From assembly GCA_940671915.1 (NCBI GenBank), contig CALNVZ010003426.1:40538959-40602958 (forward strand): a stretch of 64,000 nucleotides of DNA. Reading direction: 5' to 3'. The stretch is from Paracentrotus lividus. Lineage: Eukaryota; Echinodermata; Echinoidea; Camarodonta; Echinidae. The position numbers and the translations under genes are program-made. How positions within the stretch are numbered: position 1 is the stretch's first letter; each line of letters begins with the position of its first letter. This document shows, piece after piece, positions 25,059 to 39,188 of the stretch. Below the pieces are notes generated by a model, which saw nothing but the letters and a program-made list of their open reading frames with translations, was not told the DNA's origin and searched no databases.

Positions 25059-28000
25059 ACATCTGCAATGCTTCTGACAATTGCATTAGTTTATCAATCA
25101 CAATTTCTTATTTTTTCAAAATTCTGAACAGCATATTGCATTAAATTTTGAGAGCCCTGGGCATAGAGGTTATCTTTAGACCCTGAAGTTTGGAGGTCCA
25201 AGTGAAAAGAATAATGTAAATGAGCTTACTTAGCAATATGACAGAGATGGTCAGCACGGCCTGAGCGAGGGTTGATACCCATCAGGAGTTGGTCAAGCGG
25301 AGTAACCATTAGACTTGACCCTTGACCCCTAAGGAGGTCAATGAACCCATCCTGTTTCTCTAAGGCCAGCTCCAGCATGGTCAGACAATAGAGGGCGCAC
25401 TCTGTCATGTTCTCCTTGCCAGGGAAAGTGTGGTACTGGGTCAGGAGACGAATGCTCTCATCCAAGATGCTCAGGATCTAAGAGAGAATATTTTTTTTGG
25501 CATCATTTAACATGGAAGATATGACCAAGTCTTCTATCCAAGAGTGAATAGTTGGGACTATACAATAAACAGCAGCAGCAGGTTGTAAATCCTCAGCAAT
25601 ACTAGGTTTTACTGATATTACAAGAGGGAGGAAGAACTACTCTTCCCATCATGAAAATGATCAGATGGGACTGCACTGTGAATTAGGCAAATTAATTCTG
25701 TTCATATGCAGATTGGGACTTTTTTTTTTGCCATTTAACTTGGTCAACAAATTCCCTTACAAAAAGAAGAAAAAAGTGTAAGAATCATTTAGAAGGAGAG
25801 ATAACTACGTTTACCAACACAAAAACTAATTTGGTGGCACTTTACGGTGAGATAGACATAAAAATTAGTTAATGAGAACAGAACATATAATTCTTCAGAC
25901 ACCAAATTAAGCAGGTGGGACTATATACCAGCTGCAGCATGGAGCTGTCATTGAGCATGTGTACAAGCAGATGATGTCCGGGAGGTTTGTTAGTGACAGC
26001 TGTTCCTCCTCCCTGGAGTTCCACCATATGGTCTAGGAAATCCTCTGCGTGAGGTTCATGGGCGGCTAAGAGTTTGGAGAGTATCTTGGTCACACTCGCA
26101 GCGACTTCCCACTAGATGAAATAAACAGGTAGAAAAGATGGATCTGATGATTTGATGACATTTGATTCAGCGACAACTACTCCGCAGTAAACTATGAACA
26201 CTTATCAAACATATAGCAAAGTTCAGTCATGGACTAGACTTTATAGATAGATAATAAGATATGTTGATCCTGAAATATTCATGTATGATATTATGTATCA
26301 ACTTGTTTTACAAACATAACAAAGTGTCATAGTATGCTATACAGAAAATGCTTCACTATTAAAAATGAAGTGGTGATCACGATATTCAGCTGCAATTCTT
26401 TTCAATATTCAACTCTTATCCAAAATCTTCTCTTGTTTCCCTATCACTGAATGTAATACAAACTTGAATTTGATTGAAACTGACATTACTGGGGGAGGGG
26501 GGGGGGGATGAGAAGGCTGGTTTACCAAGCCATTTGTACAACTGGAATAGCTCTTGTGTGCTATACTAATCTCACATTTGTAATGGTTCAGCACAAGAGC
26601 AGATTTTCAGTCATTTGCAACTTCACGAACGATTTCGTGAACACCCCCCCCCCCCCCCCCCCCCGCCTAGAATAAATCAACTTTTCCTTTACCTTTCTGC
26701 TGGGTTGCGATACGCCCTCGAGCGAAACTTGAGGAACACAGAATCCCTGAGGAACTTCAGATAGGGATCGAAACCAGGGGGTCGGTAGCCGACGCCCAGC
26801 ATGATAGGGACAGGGATCTCTGTGAGGGCGTCGACCATGGCCAGGAACCCACGAGTGAGGGGGTACTCTTCGTTATTGGACTCTATCTCCTCCAATTCTA
26901 GCAGGATTCCTGAAGGAGGCATGCCAGCTTGATGGACGGTTGGTATGATCTAGGTAAAGGCGAACAGGATATTACAATTTATTTTTGTTTTATTTTCATT
27001 TCAGGCAGTGCCTGTTCCTCGTGGGGGAAAGCATAGTTCATCATTTTTACCCTTGGATGTAAACATAAAACCACATTTTGGATGTACAGGTGTTCACCCT
27101 TTCATGTTTAAAGAGTCCAATTAATATACAGAGAGGGAATGGAATGAAATCACGCTCCATGAAGGCCAAAAATAGCCCTGGAAATCTGTAAGAGCTCTTT
27201 ACCAAACAACAAAGAACAAATTTGGCTCTCCATGAATTCATGAGCTTTTAATATGATAGCCCAAAGAAATTCTGTGTAAACAAAATTAATTTTCAAATCA
27301 TAATAACTTCATATATTAACACTATAACAATTCTTCTTAATTAAAACCTACCTACCAGGTCAGCTTAGCTGCTAGAACATACATTTTGTAAATGTAGCAG
27401 AATTCTTCAATTGTCACTGTCTAGCATGCCCAAGGGCCATTTAGTTACCTAAATGTTTTAAATAAATGATTTCAAAAGCAAAATGGCGACTCAGTTGAAG
27501 AGTGCAGTGATGCTATTCTTTACCTGTGATACTTCCAATGACTGCCAGAGGGTAGCTGCGATCTCAGGTGACTGAGCAAAGACTGCCAGCGTACGTAGGC
27601 ACTCTGCTTTGAGAGGCGGAGGGATGCTGCATGTCAGGAGACCAAAGAGAAGCACAGATGGCAACCAGGATTGGTTCTCAACCATCGCTAACCTTGCATC
27701 CTCGTTCTAAAGTAGATCAAGTAATCAAATGATACTGATCACTATATTGATATTAACTTGGATATCTCCTTCCTCAATTATATTCATTCTTTAACTTTGT
27801 CAAATTGTGGTATTCAGGGGGGAATATTCATTTCTGACCAAGAATCTATTAATTGGCCAAGGGTTTGCTGATGAGGTTGCTGATGAGGTTTGCTGATGAG
27901 GTGCGCAGCCCGTGGTGGGGATCAGGTAGCAAAGTCAAAGATTCTCAAAGCATCTGTATTTGAAGAGTTTGTTTCCAAAAGGGACTAAATCCACTTTTGT

Positions 28001-31000
28001 AACTTCAGGGTAAATGGTTTTTCTTTGCCGGATTTTGTACAGGCGTCTACTGAAAATTGAAATTAAAAGTTGCAATTTCTGGAAGTTGCAATCAAAATTT
28101 AGGTAAGTTATTTTGCTCACAGATGGGTGAACAATGTCCTGATATCAATAACTCAATTTTCATCAAAAGTGGATTTAGTCCCTTTTGGAAACAAGCTCTT
28201 CATTTGTTGCTTTTCATATAGTTGTTTTGGTTTTAAAGGTAGTTTTCTGAAATTCAGATGAATAAAAACAACAACAAATCAATATCAAACAAATTGTAAT
28301 ATAACTATTTTAATAAATTTAATTCAATTTTTTTTATAATAAGAAGCAAATTTCAATTGGAGGAATATCACCCATGGGTATTGCAGTGTGATAAAATAGT
28401 AAACTGAAAACATGTATAGAACAAGGGTGATAGTACTTACCTGTTTAGCAACTGCTTGGACCAGCTTCAGAACATTGACTAACCCCTCCATCTCTTGTGG
28501 AGTGATCCCTCTAGCTCCAAGCCTGTATGACTGGGCGGTCTGTCCCACTTCCTGAAACGGGGATGTAGACCGGATCTCCTGCCGGAGGGACGAGTAGTAG
28601 CGGTTCAGAGACATGAAGAAATGATCCCATGACACACTGCCTACACTGGCCCCAGCTGTACAAAAATAAACCGGTTTGATCCTTGAGTTACCACTTTTGA
28701 AATTAATGATTTTTGTGCATTTGAAACACAAGGCATAAAACTATACTGATTATTGAATTGAAAAGTAAGAAGTAAACACATATGGGTTAGTTTTAAAGAC
28801 AAAGTAACACACCATAATAATGATAATAACGCGATTAATCTTTAACGTTGAGCAGACTCAATATGCTGCACATTCCAATATAAAAATTGAGCCTGTTTAA
28901 AATATCATGCTGTTATATATTCATGTGTATTTGAATTTGTAGATGCTGATCTTCCCTTCACTTTCATGCGTTATTGAGCTGTATTAATTAGAAGAACCCT
29001 GCAATCTTATTTTCAGAGCTACAATACAAACAATCAAGAAAATAATATACTGATACATCTTTGGTCGTAACAGGTGCTTTTTAAGAAACCAGTATAATTA
29101 TTTATTATTACTTACCTCCCCCCATGCCATTGGCTTTGAGTAGATTGAAGCAGTGGTGCGCACTCTGAGGCCCATTGGACAAGCCTTGTAGCATGTGAAG
29201 ATATGGAATGTAGAGAGATGGGGGTAGCAGGTCTCCGGCCATGCGCACAAACTTGAAGAGACTCACCTAAAGGCAACGATATATGTTCAAAACAGCACAT
29301 TTTTAAATGCTCCAAATTCTATCATCCAAAACAAAGGGAAGTAGAAATTCTTTTTGCCCAATTGATCGTGGACCCAGCAGCCACTGAGCAGAGACAGATC
29401 GAAGTTGCTCTATCCCTTTCGTGTTGAACGTCATACAGAAACAACTCCCATTTTTTAACGTCTTTTGGTATGACGTGGCAGGGGATTTAACCCACGCCTC
29501 CCCGATTATGAGGCGGACGCTCTACCCACCGAGCCAACACAACAGAGCACATATAGACTCGATGGATCGGACACACCCTGATCCTAATGGAAATCTGTGT
29601 TTCCGAAAAGATACAACCCAACAGCAGATAAACTATGCAACTGAAACAATCAGTTTTCTGTGCTACGTGGCAGGTCTGTACATGCATAGAGGCAGGCCAG
29701 TGCAGCAATGATAATGCATTTGCCAAACACAAAGTTCATAGTACAAAGACCTGTTTATTCTTTGATATTGATCCGCGTGGGTTCAAGGTTCAAGGTATGC
29801 TATCAATGGATCACATGATAGTATAGCTTCACAAGTTTCGGTTTCGGTTTCAGTTAACATTGAAGTTTATTGCACATTTCACAAAACATATAATATAAGG
29901 TATTCATCAAATGAAGGACTTGCATCTTTAAGCTGTTCAATGCAAGAGAATAACAGGGTAAAATATGGGAGGAATCTACACAATGTATTAAATTCAAAGA
30001 TTCGGTTTCAGTTTAGTTTATTTCACACAAAATATAATACAAAATATACTGTACAACACAAATTTGCTTTCATCAAATTAAGTGTTCAATGCAAGAGAAT
30101 AACGCTGTGAATTATGGGGAATCAATTAAAAAGCTGGCCTTGTAGGCTATAGATTAATTAATTAATAGTGAGCATATTTAAAATTGAATAAACATAATGC
30201 ATAAACATAAGATACTTAACCATAAAAGGGCAAGGTTGGGGGGGGGGGCAAGATTCTCATCAATAATGTGATCAGTATATGATTGTATAGCTTCATTAAT
30301 TTCAGTTTCGGTTTAGTTTATTTCATATTTCATACCAGATATAATACAAAATACATACAACAAAAATTACATTCATTAAAAGAAGTACATGCATAGGGTG
30401 AAGGACAAAGAAGAGAAATAAAGTAGGGAGAGTACAATTATGTGTATTAGAAACCATAGTAAAATTCTTATTCTCCTGAGCTCAACACAGTAATTATTAG
30501 CTCCCACAGAAGGTGGGTTAATGAGTACAAAAAAGGACTGTATAAGACATTTATTTCATGCTCATAATCGTTCATAATTTTTTGACTAGTTAGGGCAATG
30601 CACTCACAAGTGGGTAATTCTGCGATTTCTGTGATAATTTCATTACTTTAAGTAGCATTCTATTCAAGTAGACATTTTCATGGTAATGAACTCGTAAAAT
30701 ATTTAAAAAATATACAAAAATAAAACCTCTACACAAGGTACATGTATGCCTCATATATTATGAGTAAACAATAGCTGACCCCTTCACAAGGTCCGTGTCC
30801 TGTACCCTTTTTCCTCACCTGTCTCTGTGACTGTTTGTGATGGTATACGCTGAGGTAACTAGCACCTCCTCCACCTGTTGGGCTACTACCCCTCTCAGGG
30901 GGGTTCCAGTAGTCCAATGACAGCTCTAATTGGAGGGGGTCTTTCTCGTACAGAAAACCAAACTGAAAGACAACAATATGAAATATGGAAATTTGACATG

Positions 31001-33468
31001 CATCTAGGGAAATCTTTGAATTATGGTACCTAAATTGAACGAAGAAAACAAAATGCTACCAGAAATATTTATGGCTACATATGAATAAGACTTCTATGAT
31101 TGTAGCCGTTACATAGTCCACAGGATGCAAGCAGCCCGTTCCTCTGTGTAATGTGTTATTTACGAGCCTAGTACGTTAAATATCAAGGAAGGACAAAACA
31201 TGACATTATGATGAGAGACAATATGGAGAGGGTAATATAATATTAAGCCAGTTTATTATTAGAAAACAACACAATGGGGGGCAAACATAATGGTACTTTC
31301 AGCATACAATGTAGTTCCTTCCTGCTCAAAGAATACCTTTTTGTGCGTTTCCAAAAGATATACATCATCTAGCCATGATCTTGGGGGGGGGGGGGGGATT
31401 CACTAACATTGAAAATCAATCCCAACCACGGGCCTATGGAACTGCAACATGGCTATTGATCCTAAAATTGATTTTATCCCAGATGGGATTGATTTTAGCT
31501 GTTAGTGAATCACCCCCCTGGACGGTTCATCTTTTTTAATGTGATTTTTCAGTATTATTCCTGATTATTCTAAATGTTTCCCATTTCCTGTTTGCTCAAG
31601 CGCAAACTCTGACCGGGGTTATATTGAAAAATTGCCAAATGGTCTAAATTTGGTCTACGTGCCTTTTCTCCTATTTACCATTTGACTAATTCCAATTATG
31701 TCTAATTTTGATTTCGTCTAATGTCCAATTGGTCCAACTCCTGTAACAAACTGGTAACAGACCAAACATTCATTTGGGAATTAGATGAAAATGCTATTTG
31801 ACAATGTGGCTATTAGACGAATTGGCAATTACACCAAGTGATCGTTTGACCTAATTGTTAGTAGACCAAATGGGTTTAGCCCATGTGATATCAGATAATC
31901 TGGAAATTGGACCTTCTGCTGCATGTAAACCCTTATATTGGTTTGTTTGCGTACAAAGACCTACCAAGTGCATGAAGTCTTCAAAGTGTCTAGACAGGTT
32001 TGAAGTCGCCTCCAGTCCTTCCCTTTCATATGACATGATGAGACGACCAGCCTCATCGCCCCGATTACGGATCTCTTTCACCTGCAAAAACAAGTGTTGA
32101 GGGTCTTTCATTGTACTGATATTTAGCTTGAAGGCTAAAAGTATATGTGGTAATGACAAATTACATCATTTTTGTCAGATCTGAAAACTAGCCGAAACGA
32201 AAATAGGGGAGTAAAAATGACATCAGATACAGATAGTAGGATGGACGAATAATAAGAATTAAATTAATTTTTTTTAAAAAATAGATCGATAGATATATAG
32301 ATAGAGACAGAGAGTGAGAGAGAGAATGAGAAGAGAAATTTAAACATTTACATTACACTGTCAAGACAACATTTACTGTCTACAGGCAATAGGGAAGGCA
32401 AGGCTGGTAACCCATAACGAAGATTATGGCTAAATGATTATGAGAGAGAGAGGGAAAGCAATAGAGTACCAGACAAACAAAAAAAGTTGTGTATTAAAGT
32501 TTTATTGAATTGATTCAAAGATTCACTTACTTTGAGAGGCATCTGGAAGATGAAGTCTGTAAGAAGGCCATGAATCCTTCGGACATAGAATTCCTGTCAA
32601 AGAACACAAGTGAGTTCAAGACGGTGATTAGTCATGTTTTAGCTTGTAAAAGAATGTACTTGAGCATGGTTACTTTCATTAAAATTCAATGAAGTACACA
32701 TAACCTTTGACAAAATTTTACCCCATAAAATTAACCACATATCAGATTGCTTATTCCAATATATTTTATCGATGCATTTACTTATCCAATGGAGATTGTT
32801 CCATAACAGATTGAAGAGTTAAAAGCAGAATAAAAATAAAAACACAAATAGTTTTAGTTTATATATGAATTTATCAAATTAACCCTCACCTTCAGGAAAA
32901 TATTGCAAACACAATCTAAAAAGATCTTAGGAATATGCACTGGTCAGTGAAAAAAGGTAAACACATGTGTATTGTAAAAGTGACAACATTGTGTTGATTT
33001 ATAATGTTCGCTACGACAAATTTGTGAATATTTGAACTCTTCTATCTATCACAGATAAAATGAGAGCTTACATTTTGATGGAAGACTTTGTTTGCGATGA
33101 CGCATTTGTTGATGAAAGAGAAAGCATCTGCCTGCATTGCTCGATCGACCAGGATCTCATCATCTTCAATCTGATTTTGAAATTTCAAAAGTTCTGGAAG
33201 CTGGGCTGAATTTCGTAGAGTCAATGCCCAAGCCAGCTGCATAACGCCTTTGACCCCTTTGACCTTCCATTGACCCTCGTCCTCTGAGGTCATGAGGTCA
33301 TGAATGTCAGGGAGGTACTTTGGATCTTTCAGGATCGGAAGCTGCTGTTCAATCTCTGACGGTGAAAAAGATTTAGAATGCAATAAATTTATTAATATTG
33401 GTAAAAAGAAAGGAAATAAATATCACTAGTAACTTTTTGTAGACTTTCTATCAACTTCAAGGTATTCA

Positions 33469-33522
<54 letters not shown>

Positions 33523-36500
33523 GGAGCAGATTACAAGTGTGAAGAATAAAGTTTAAAGTTAACCGTTTGAGTAAAAAAAAAAAAAAACTTTCAGATATGC
33601 ATTTCTTGTCATTTTGGAGCATTAATTTTAACCAGTATAGAAACAAGATTTTACTATGTATGTAAAAAAAAAAAAAATAAATAAAATTCTCCTCCAAATT
33701 TCGAACATGCGCATATGTGCGTGCAAATTTATTCTGTATAACAAGATTTTACTACAACATATTTGGCTTGGTTCAAAGCATCCTTATTATGTTCATGGAC
33801 ATAATTCCAGGGATGTGAGTGACCACAAATAAATAGAGCTGTAAAAATCTGAAAAGCTCTTATACTTTTCTACACATAAAAGCTAAAATAAGCTAAAAAT
33901 ATGCTGAAAATCGAAAATCAAATAAAGCTGACATCAGCTAAAAAACAGAACTCTCACACCCCGGTACTCACCATCTCGATCTTCCGGTCTCTGTTCAACC
34001 ACTCCTGTGTCGATACTGTAGAGAAAAGCCATGAGAAGCGCTACAGAGGACTCGTCTATGCTCCCATCAGCGTTCAGCTCAATGTCACTCATGAGATGCT
34101 TGGCAAGGAGAATGGTATCCTTTCTTCCAAAGGGTGTCTGGCAGGCATAGCAGTAGAGGCAGTCCGCGAGAGAGGTTCGGATCCCATGCATGAACTCCTG
34201 AATCTGCAATAGGAATGAGTTATGAAATATATAAAATAGAGGAGTGGAGGGTTTTTGGCAGGAATCTGTTCACTATTTTGTCAGATTTGGGGCAATTTTT
34301 GTTGTTCAAAGGTATACTTATTGAATTAAATTACATTGTGCTAACGAATATGAATATAAATTTACATTTTTAGAATGGTAACATCATTTTAAAATGACAA
34401 ATCATCTTGAAATGGTTGTTTATAATACTGTGTTATATTCATGTACCCCATTCATATATATTTGTAAAATTGTATTTGTATTTGTAGTTTTTAAATGTTC
34501 AAATATTGTTATTTTGCAGGAACCCCTTGGAAGAACAGCATTGTATTAGGAGTGGGCTATAAGTAGGTAAAAAATGTGTTTTTTGTTATTTTACCCTGGT
34601 AACATTTTTTTTCTGTTCCATATATCCTACCTCAACATGAAATGACAAAATTGTTTACCTTGCGTCTCACAAAAAAGTGTGCAGGGCAAAAATCCAAGAT
34701 GGCCACCGTTTTCCTGAAAAATCACATTTTTAGCCATAATTTTGCCATTTTGGGGTCTTTTTAGCTGGTTCTGGTGTCTAATCCTATGTATTGGAGGGCA
34801 GGCAATCTGTTCATGCAACAAGAAGTAGTGTCAACCCTACACTTGTAGAAATATCCCTAAATATCCCTGTATTAGGGGCTAAATTTGGCCCGCCCCTCTC
34901 AACTTTTTCCGCTATAATTTTTCAGTGCAAAAATATTTTGCACTGAAATTTCAGAACTTTTTTTTATTTTACATCTCACACACATTTAAAGACCATATTT
35001 GTAAAAATCGGGGATAGGGTTGCAGAGATATAGCACGTTTTTGCGACCAATATCACAAAAAAATAGGCAGGTTTCCAATGCTTATGTGTGTACAATGTAT
35101 ATGGGTTTTACCATAAATGTTGACAGAAGAATGTGTTTTATTAAAGAATAACAAAAGATATCATAAATTTGACTATGTATTCTTGTAAAATACACGATGA
35201 GATTTGGACACACCAAGTTTGGCCACAGTCAGGTGATAATAAATGAGATCTCAGGGTGGAACGGAGGAAAATTAGTAAATTAGATCAATGTACATGCACT
35301 TGCACCAATACATTGTACACACAAAAGCATTGGAAACCGCTTTTATTTTTCAAAGATTGGTCATGAAATGTGTTATTTCTCTGCAACCGTACCCCCGATT
35401 TTCGCAAATAGGGTCTTAAAATGTGTGTGAAATGTCAATTGAAAAAGTCCAGAATATCTTTGTCCGAAATATTTTTGTGTTGTCAGATTATCAAGAAAAA
35501 TGTCAAGAGGGGCGGGGCTAATTTTGTTCCCAGTGCAGGGATATAGAGGGTTATTTCTACAGGTGAAGGGTTGACACTACTTCTTGTTGCATAAACAGAT
35601 TGCCTGCCCTCCAATACATAGGATTAGACACCACACCTAGCTAAAAAGACCCCAAAATGGCAAAATTATGGCTGAAAAAGTGATTTTTCAGGAAAATGCG
35701 GCCATCTTGGATTTTTGCCCTGCACACTTTTTTGTGGGACGCAAGGTCGAAAATTTTGTCATTTCATGTTGAGATAGGATATATATAGAACAGAAAAAAA
35801 CTGTTACCAGGGCAAAACAAAAAATCACCCATTTATAGCCCACTCCTAATTGTATAAAGTTTCTGAATGAAATTGTATGAAAGAGTTAGTCTGTTGATAT
35901 AAAAACTTGATCAAATGAAACCAGTTGTTAGTGAAAGCCCTTTCTCAATATTTTGATTATACCAAAATTCAAAGACTTAGTCTCCAGACTTCCTTGTCCA
36001 ATATATTCTTAAATCCTCTACGGAGACTACAATTCAACCTCGTTTATACACCAATCATTGTAGGGCAGTTCCAAGGTAACGGAGTGACATTCAGAAGCAA
36101 CATTTCAGCATTCAAACAAGGTTATCATCCATACTTTAATCTTTATGTACAAAGAAATGGTTCATGACAAAAGCTGATGGTACCCTCTCTTCAAAATGAT
36201 AACTTTTTTTATAGTGATGCTCTTAATTAATGCGATATGAATATTCATAATCATGGTTACGAAGTGATGCAAAATGGACATATATATTTGAGCAGAAAAC
36301 ATTTTGCTTAAACTCCGTAAAATTTAAATGGCTATCACAATTTTGAATTATTGATTGGATTCTATGATATTCTAGGTATAATATGCCACCTTGCATAAAA
36401 AAATTGGTTGAATATTTTGTTAATTATGACTTAAAACTTGAACCCATGTCCGGTTACGGAGTGACATCTGGTTTCCCGGTATTTTTCGTGAGGAGACATG

Positions 36501-39138
36501 CATTATAAAGAAATATTAATACCAAAGTTTGTTGGAGTAGTCCATGATAATTACATAAAGCCAAAAAAATCGGCAAAAAGTGACTAGATATAAGAATAAG
36601 AGGCATTTAAAGCCCCATAGTCCCATATGTGCAAATTTGGGTTTGATCAATTATTCAGCGCAAGAATACTGAATCGCCATTTTTAAAAACTTAACTGATT
36701 GGTTGTACTGTAAAGAAGCCTTCGTGGTAATTTCAGATCCTAATTGGCATTTTCAACGGCACAGTGCCACATTAAAATTTCAGCTCCATGTCCTGTTTTG
36801 CTTGGAATTGCCCTGTATCAACCAGCAATAGGCTGTGGCCAGATTCCCTTTTCCTTTTCAATTCCCATAAATGCCCCTCTTCTCTCCTGTTTCTCATATT
36901 ATTTTCATCTCCTTACACTCAGAAAGAAATCGATATCACTTTGATTATTTACCCCATAAATCCTTCCCCACAAGGCTTTTATATCCTCCCTTATAAATTT
37001 TGATAGAGATGCCATTTGGTATCCCAGTACATAAGCTTTGCATTGATTACTCTCACAACCAGCCATATCACTTTAACCGAATGGGTTCTGGTCCCAATGC
37101 AGCCGGATAAACAAGGTCAAACTGTACTCACATCATGTCTGTGCTTAGGACCACCGAGGGCTCTCTCCTTGGCTAGGTCATTCATCTCCTTCACCACGTC
37201 CATCCCCTTCAGAAACCCCAGCACCTTGCTCACCAACCCCTCCGAGACGAGGTCATTGGTGAATGAGGTCACAAGGTCAACGACTTCTTTATCAAGTTCA
37301 AAGGTCCATGTGCGACCCTGCCGGGATTGGATGAGGAGCTGGAGAGTGTTGATGAGGCTGCAGCGGCCATCATAGTAAAGCAGGACAGCCACCAGGCCAC
37401 GAGGCAGGCCAGGAAAGCGGGGCTGCTGTTGATCACCTGATTAAGAGAGAAAGAAGGTGAAACGACATTTGATCAAGGCTTTATTTTGTCTAAGATGCAG
37501 GGTAAGGGTTTGGGTTGAATATTTGTTCTAATGGTCTCCCTCTGATGCCCCAATTCCAGCTAATAAACATGTATTTGTATTATTATGCAATCACGTTTAA
37601 TTCACTGTAAACAGCCACCAACCATTTAAGGAAACAATCTTTAAGATTGTTATATAGCCAGAACTTTGTTTATCCTTTGTGTACAAAGTTTACAAAATAA
37701 TCATGTCTGAGGAGTTAAGACTAGTTAAGAATCCGGGTATAAATGAATTAAGTGCATCAACAGCTTCGTCAACTGTTCGTGGCATGGTAGTTAAAGCCAT
37801 TAGCACAGCTTGATAAGTTAGTAGTCACACTTGCCAATTGAATCCCCATGACGCTGGTAATTCTTTTTTTTTTCTGTTATAAAATTGATGACAATGGTAT
37901 CTATTTCATTGAAAAAATAGTTGAAGTTCACAGTTCACAGTCGCCACAAATGCTCCTACCATTTCATAGCCACTTACACTAGGATCGACCCAGCATGGTG
38001 GGTTGAAGGAAAGATTTTATTGCTGCATATACTCACCAGCAAGAAGAAGTTCAACTGCTGCATACTCGTTCAAATCAAATAGGTCACTGATTATAAGGGC
38101 CTCCTCGATGAGTTGCCTTGGCAATACTCGACTCCTAGCCTGGCCTGAAATCACGACTCCCTCAACATCAGCTTTCTTGATTTGTTCTCTGTGTTGGGAA
38201 TTCTTTGCCTGATGAATGAGAGAAAATAAGGAGAGTACCGATTTAAAACTGACGCTAATTTAAAAATTTATTTATGGTCATGTGTCACAAGATGGGGTAT
38301 AGTAAAAGGGTGGAGGCATTACATTTTGGAGGGAAAATTATCACATTTTTCCATATAGCATGAAAATGATGCACAGTCATAAGCTGTGCAATCATTCATA
38401 TTGTAGATAATTTATCAGGCTACATGTCTGTGAAGTTTCAGCTTCGTTATGCTCATAGTTTTAATACAAAGATACTCTTAGTGGAGTATGGTAAGGGGTG
38501 GAGGATCCTACGGTGGAGGCACGTGTTAAAGCATAGGGAAATCCCATTTTTGTTACTTTCTTATTGTTTGCTGCGTTATATCTTTGCAGCCAATTGGTCT
38601 TATGGGTTGAGTGATATATCATTCTCTTGGGAATTTATGTGGTTCTAGATAAATGTGAAGAAGATTTTCAATTAATTAATCAATTAAAACATACTTGATG
38701 CACACATCTTCATAGACAATGCATTGCAGGCATCAAAAATTGTCACACGCAATTTTATAACAATAATTGTTTTTTTTCGCCATTTTCTTTGCATGCATGT
38801 AAAAACACAATTAAGTGGAAACATATTACTTGCAATAAACTTTGTGTGAGTTGTAATCCCAGTGTAAAGACAGGATTTCTGCCCTTTTTGCACTAGTTTT
38901 CTTTTTTTTTGACACCCTGTATCGCGTTTAGAATTTTTGTATTACAAGTTTATATTTTTTAGAAGCATAGCGTCTTATCAACACAATCCGAAATGATTCA
39001 TTTCATTTGGTGAAAAGATTAAGAAATTATTCGCCGGAAAAAACCAAACCATTTTTCCTGTAACACTCTGTATAGCTTTTATGACACACCTTATACAGGC
39101 ACAAAAATATGTTAATCATCTTCCTTTCAATCTCTGCT

Positions 39139-39188
<50 letters not shown>

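Noticed and set aside
29477..29538. Functional tRNA gene
   Set aside because: Acceptor stem is absent and a SINE body follows; better explained as a SINE head.
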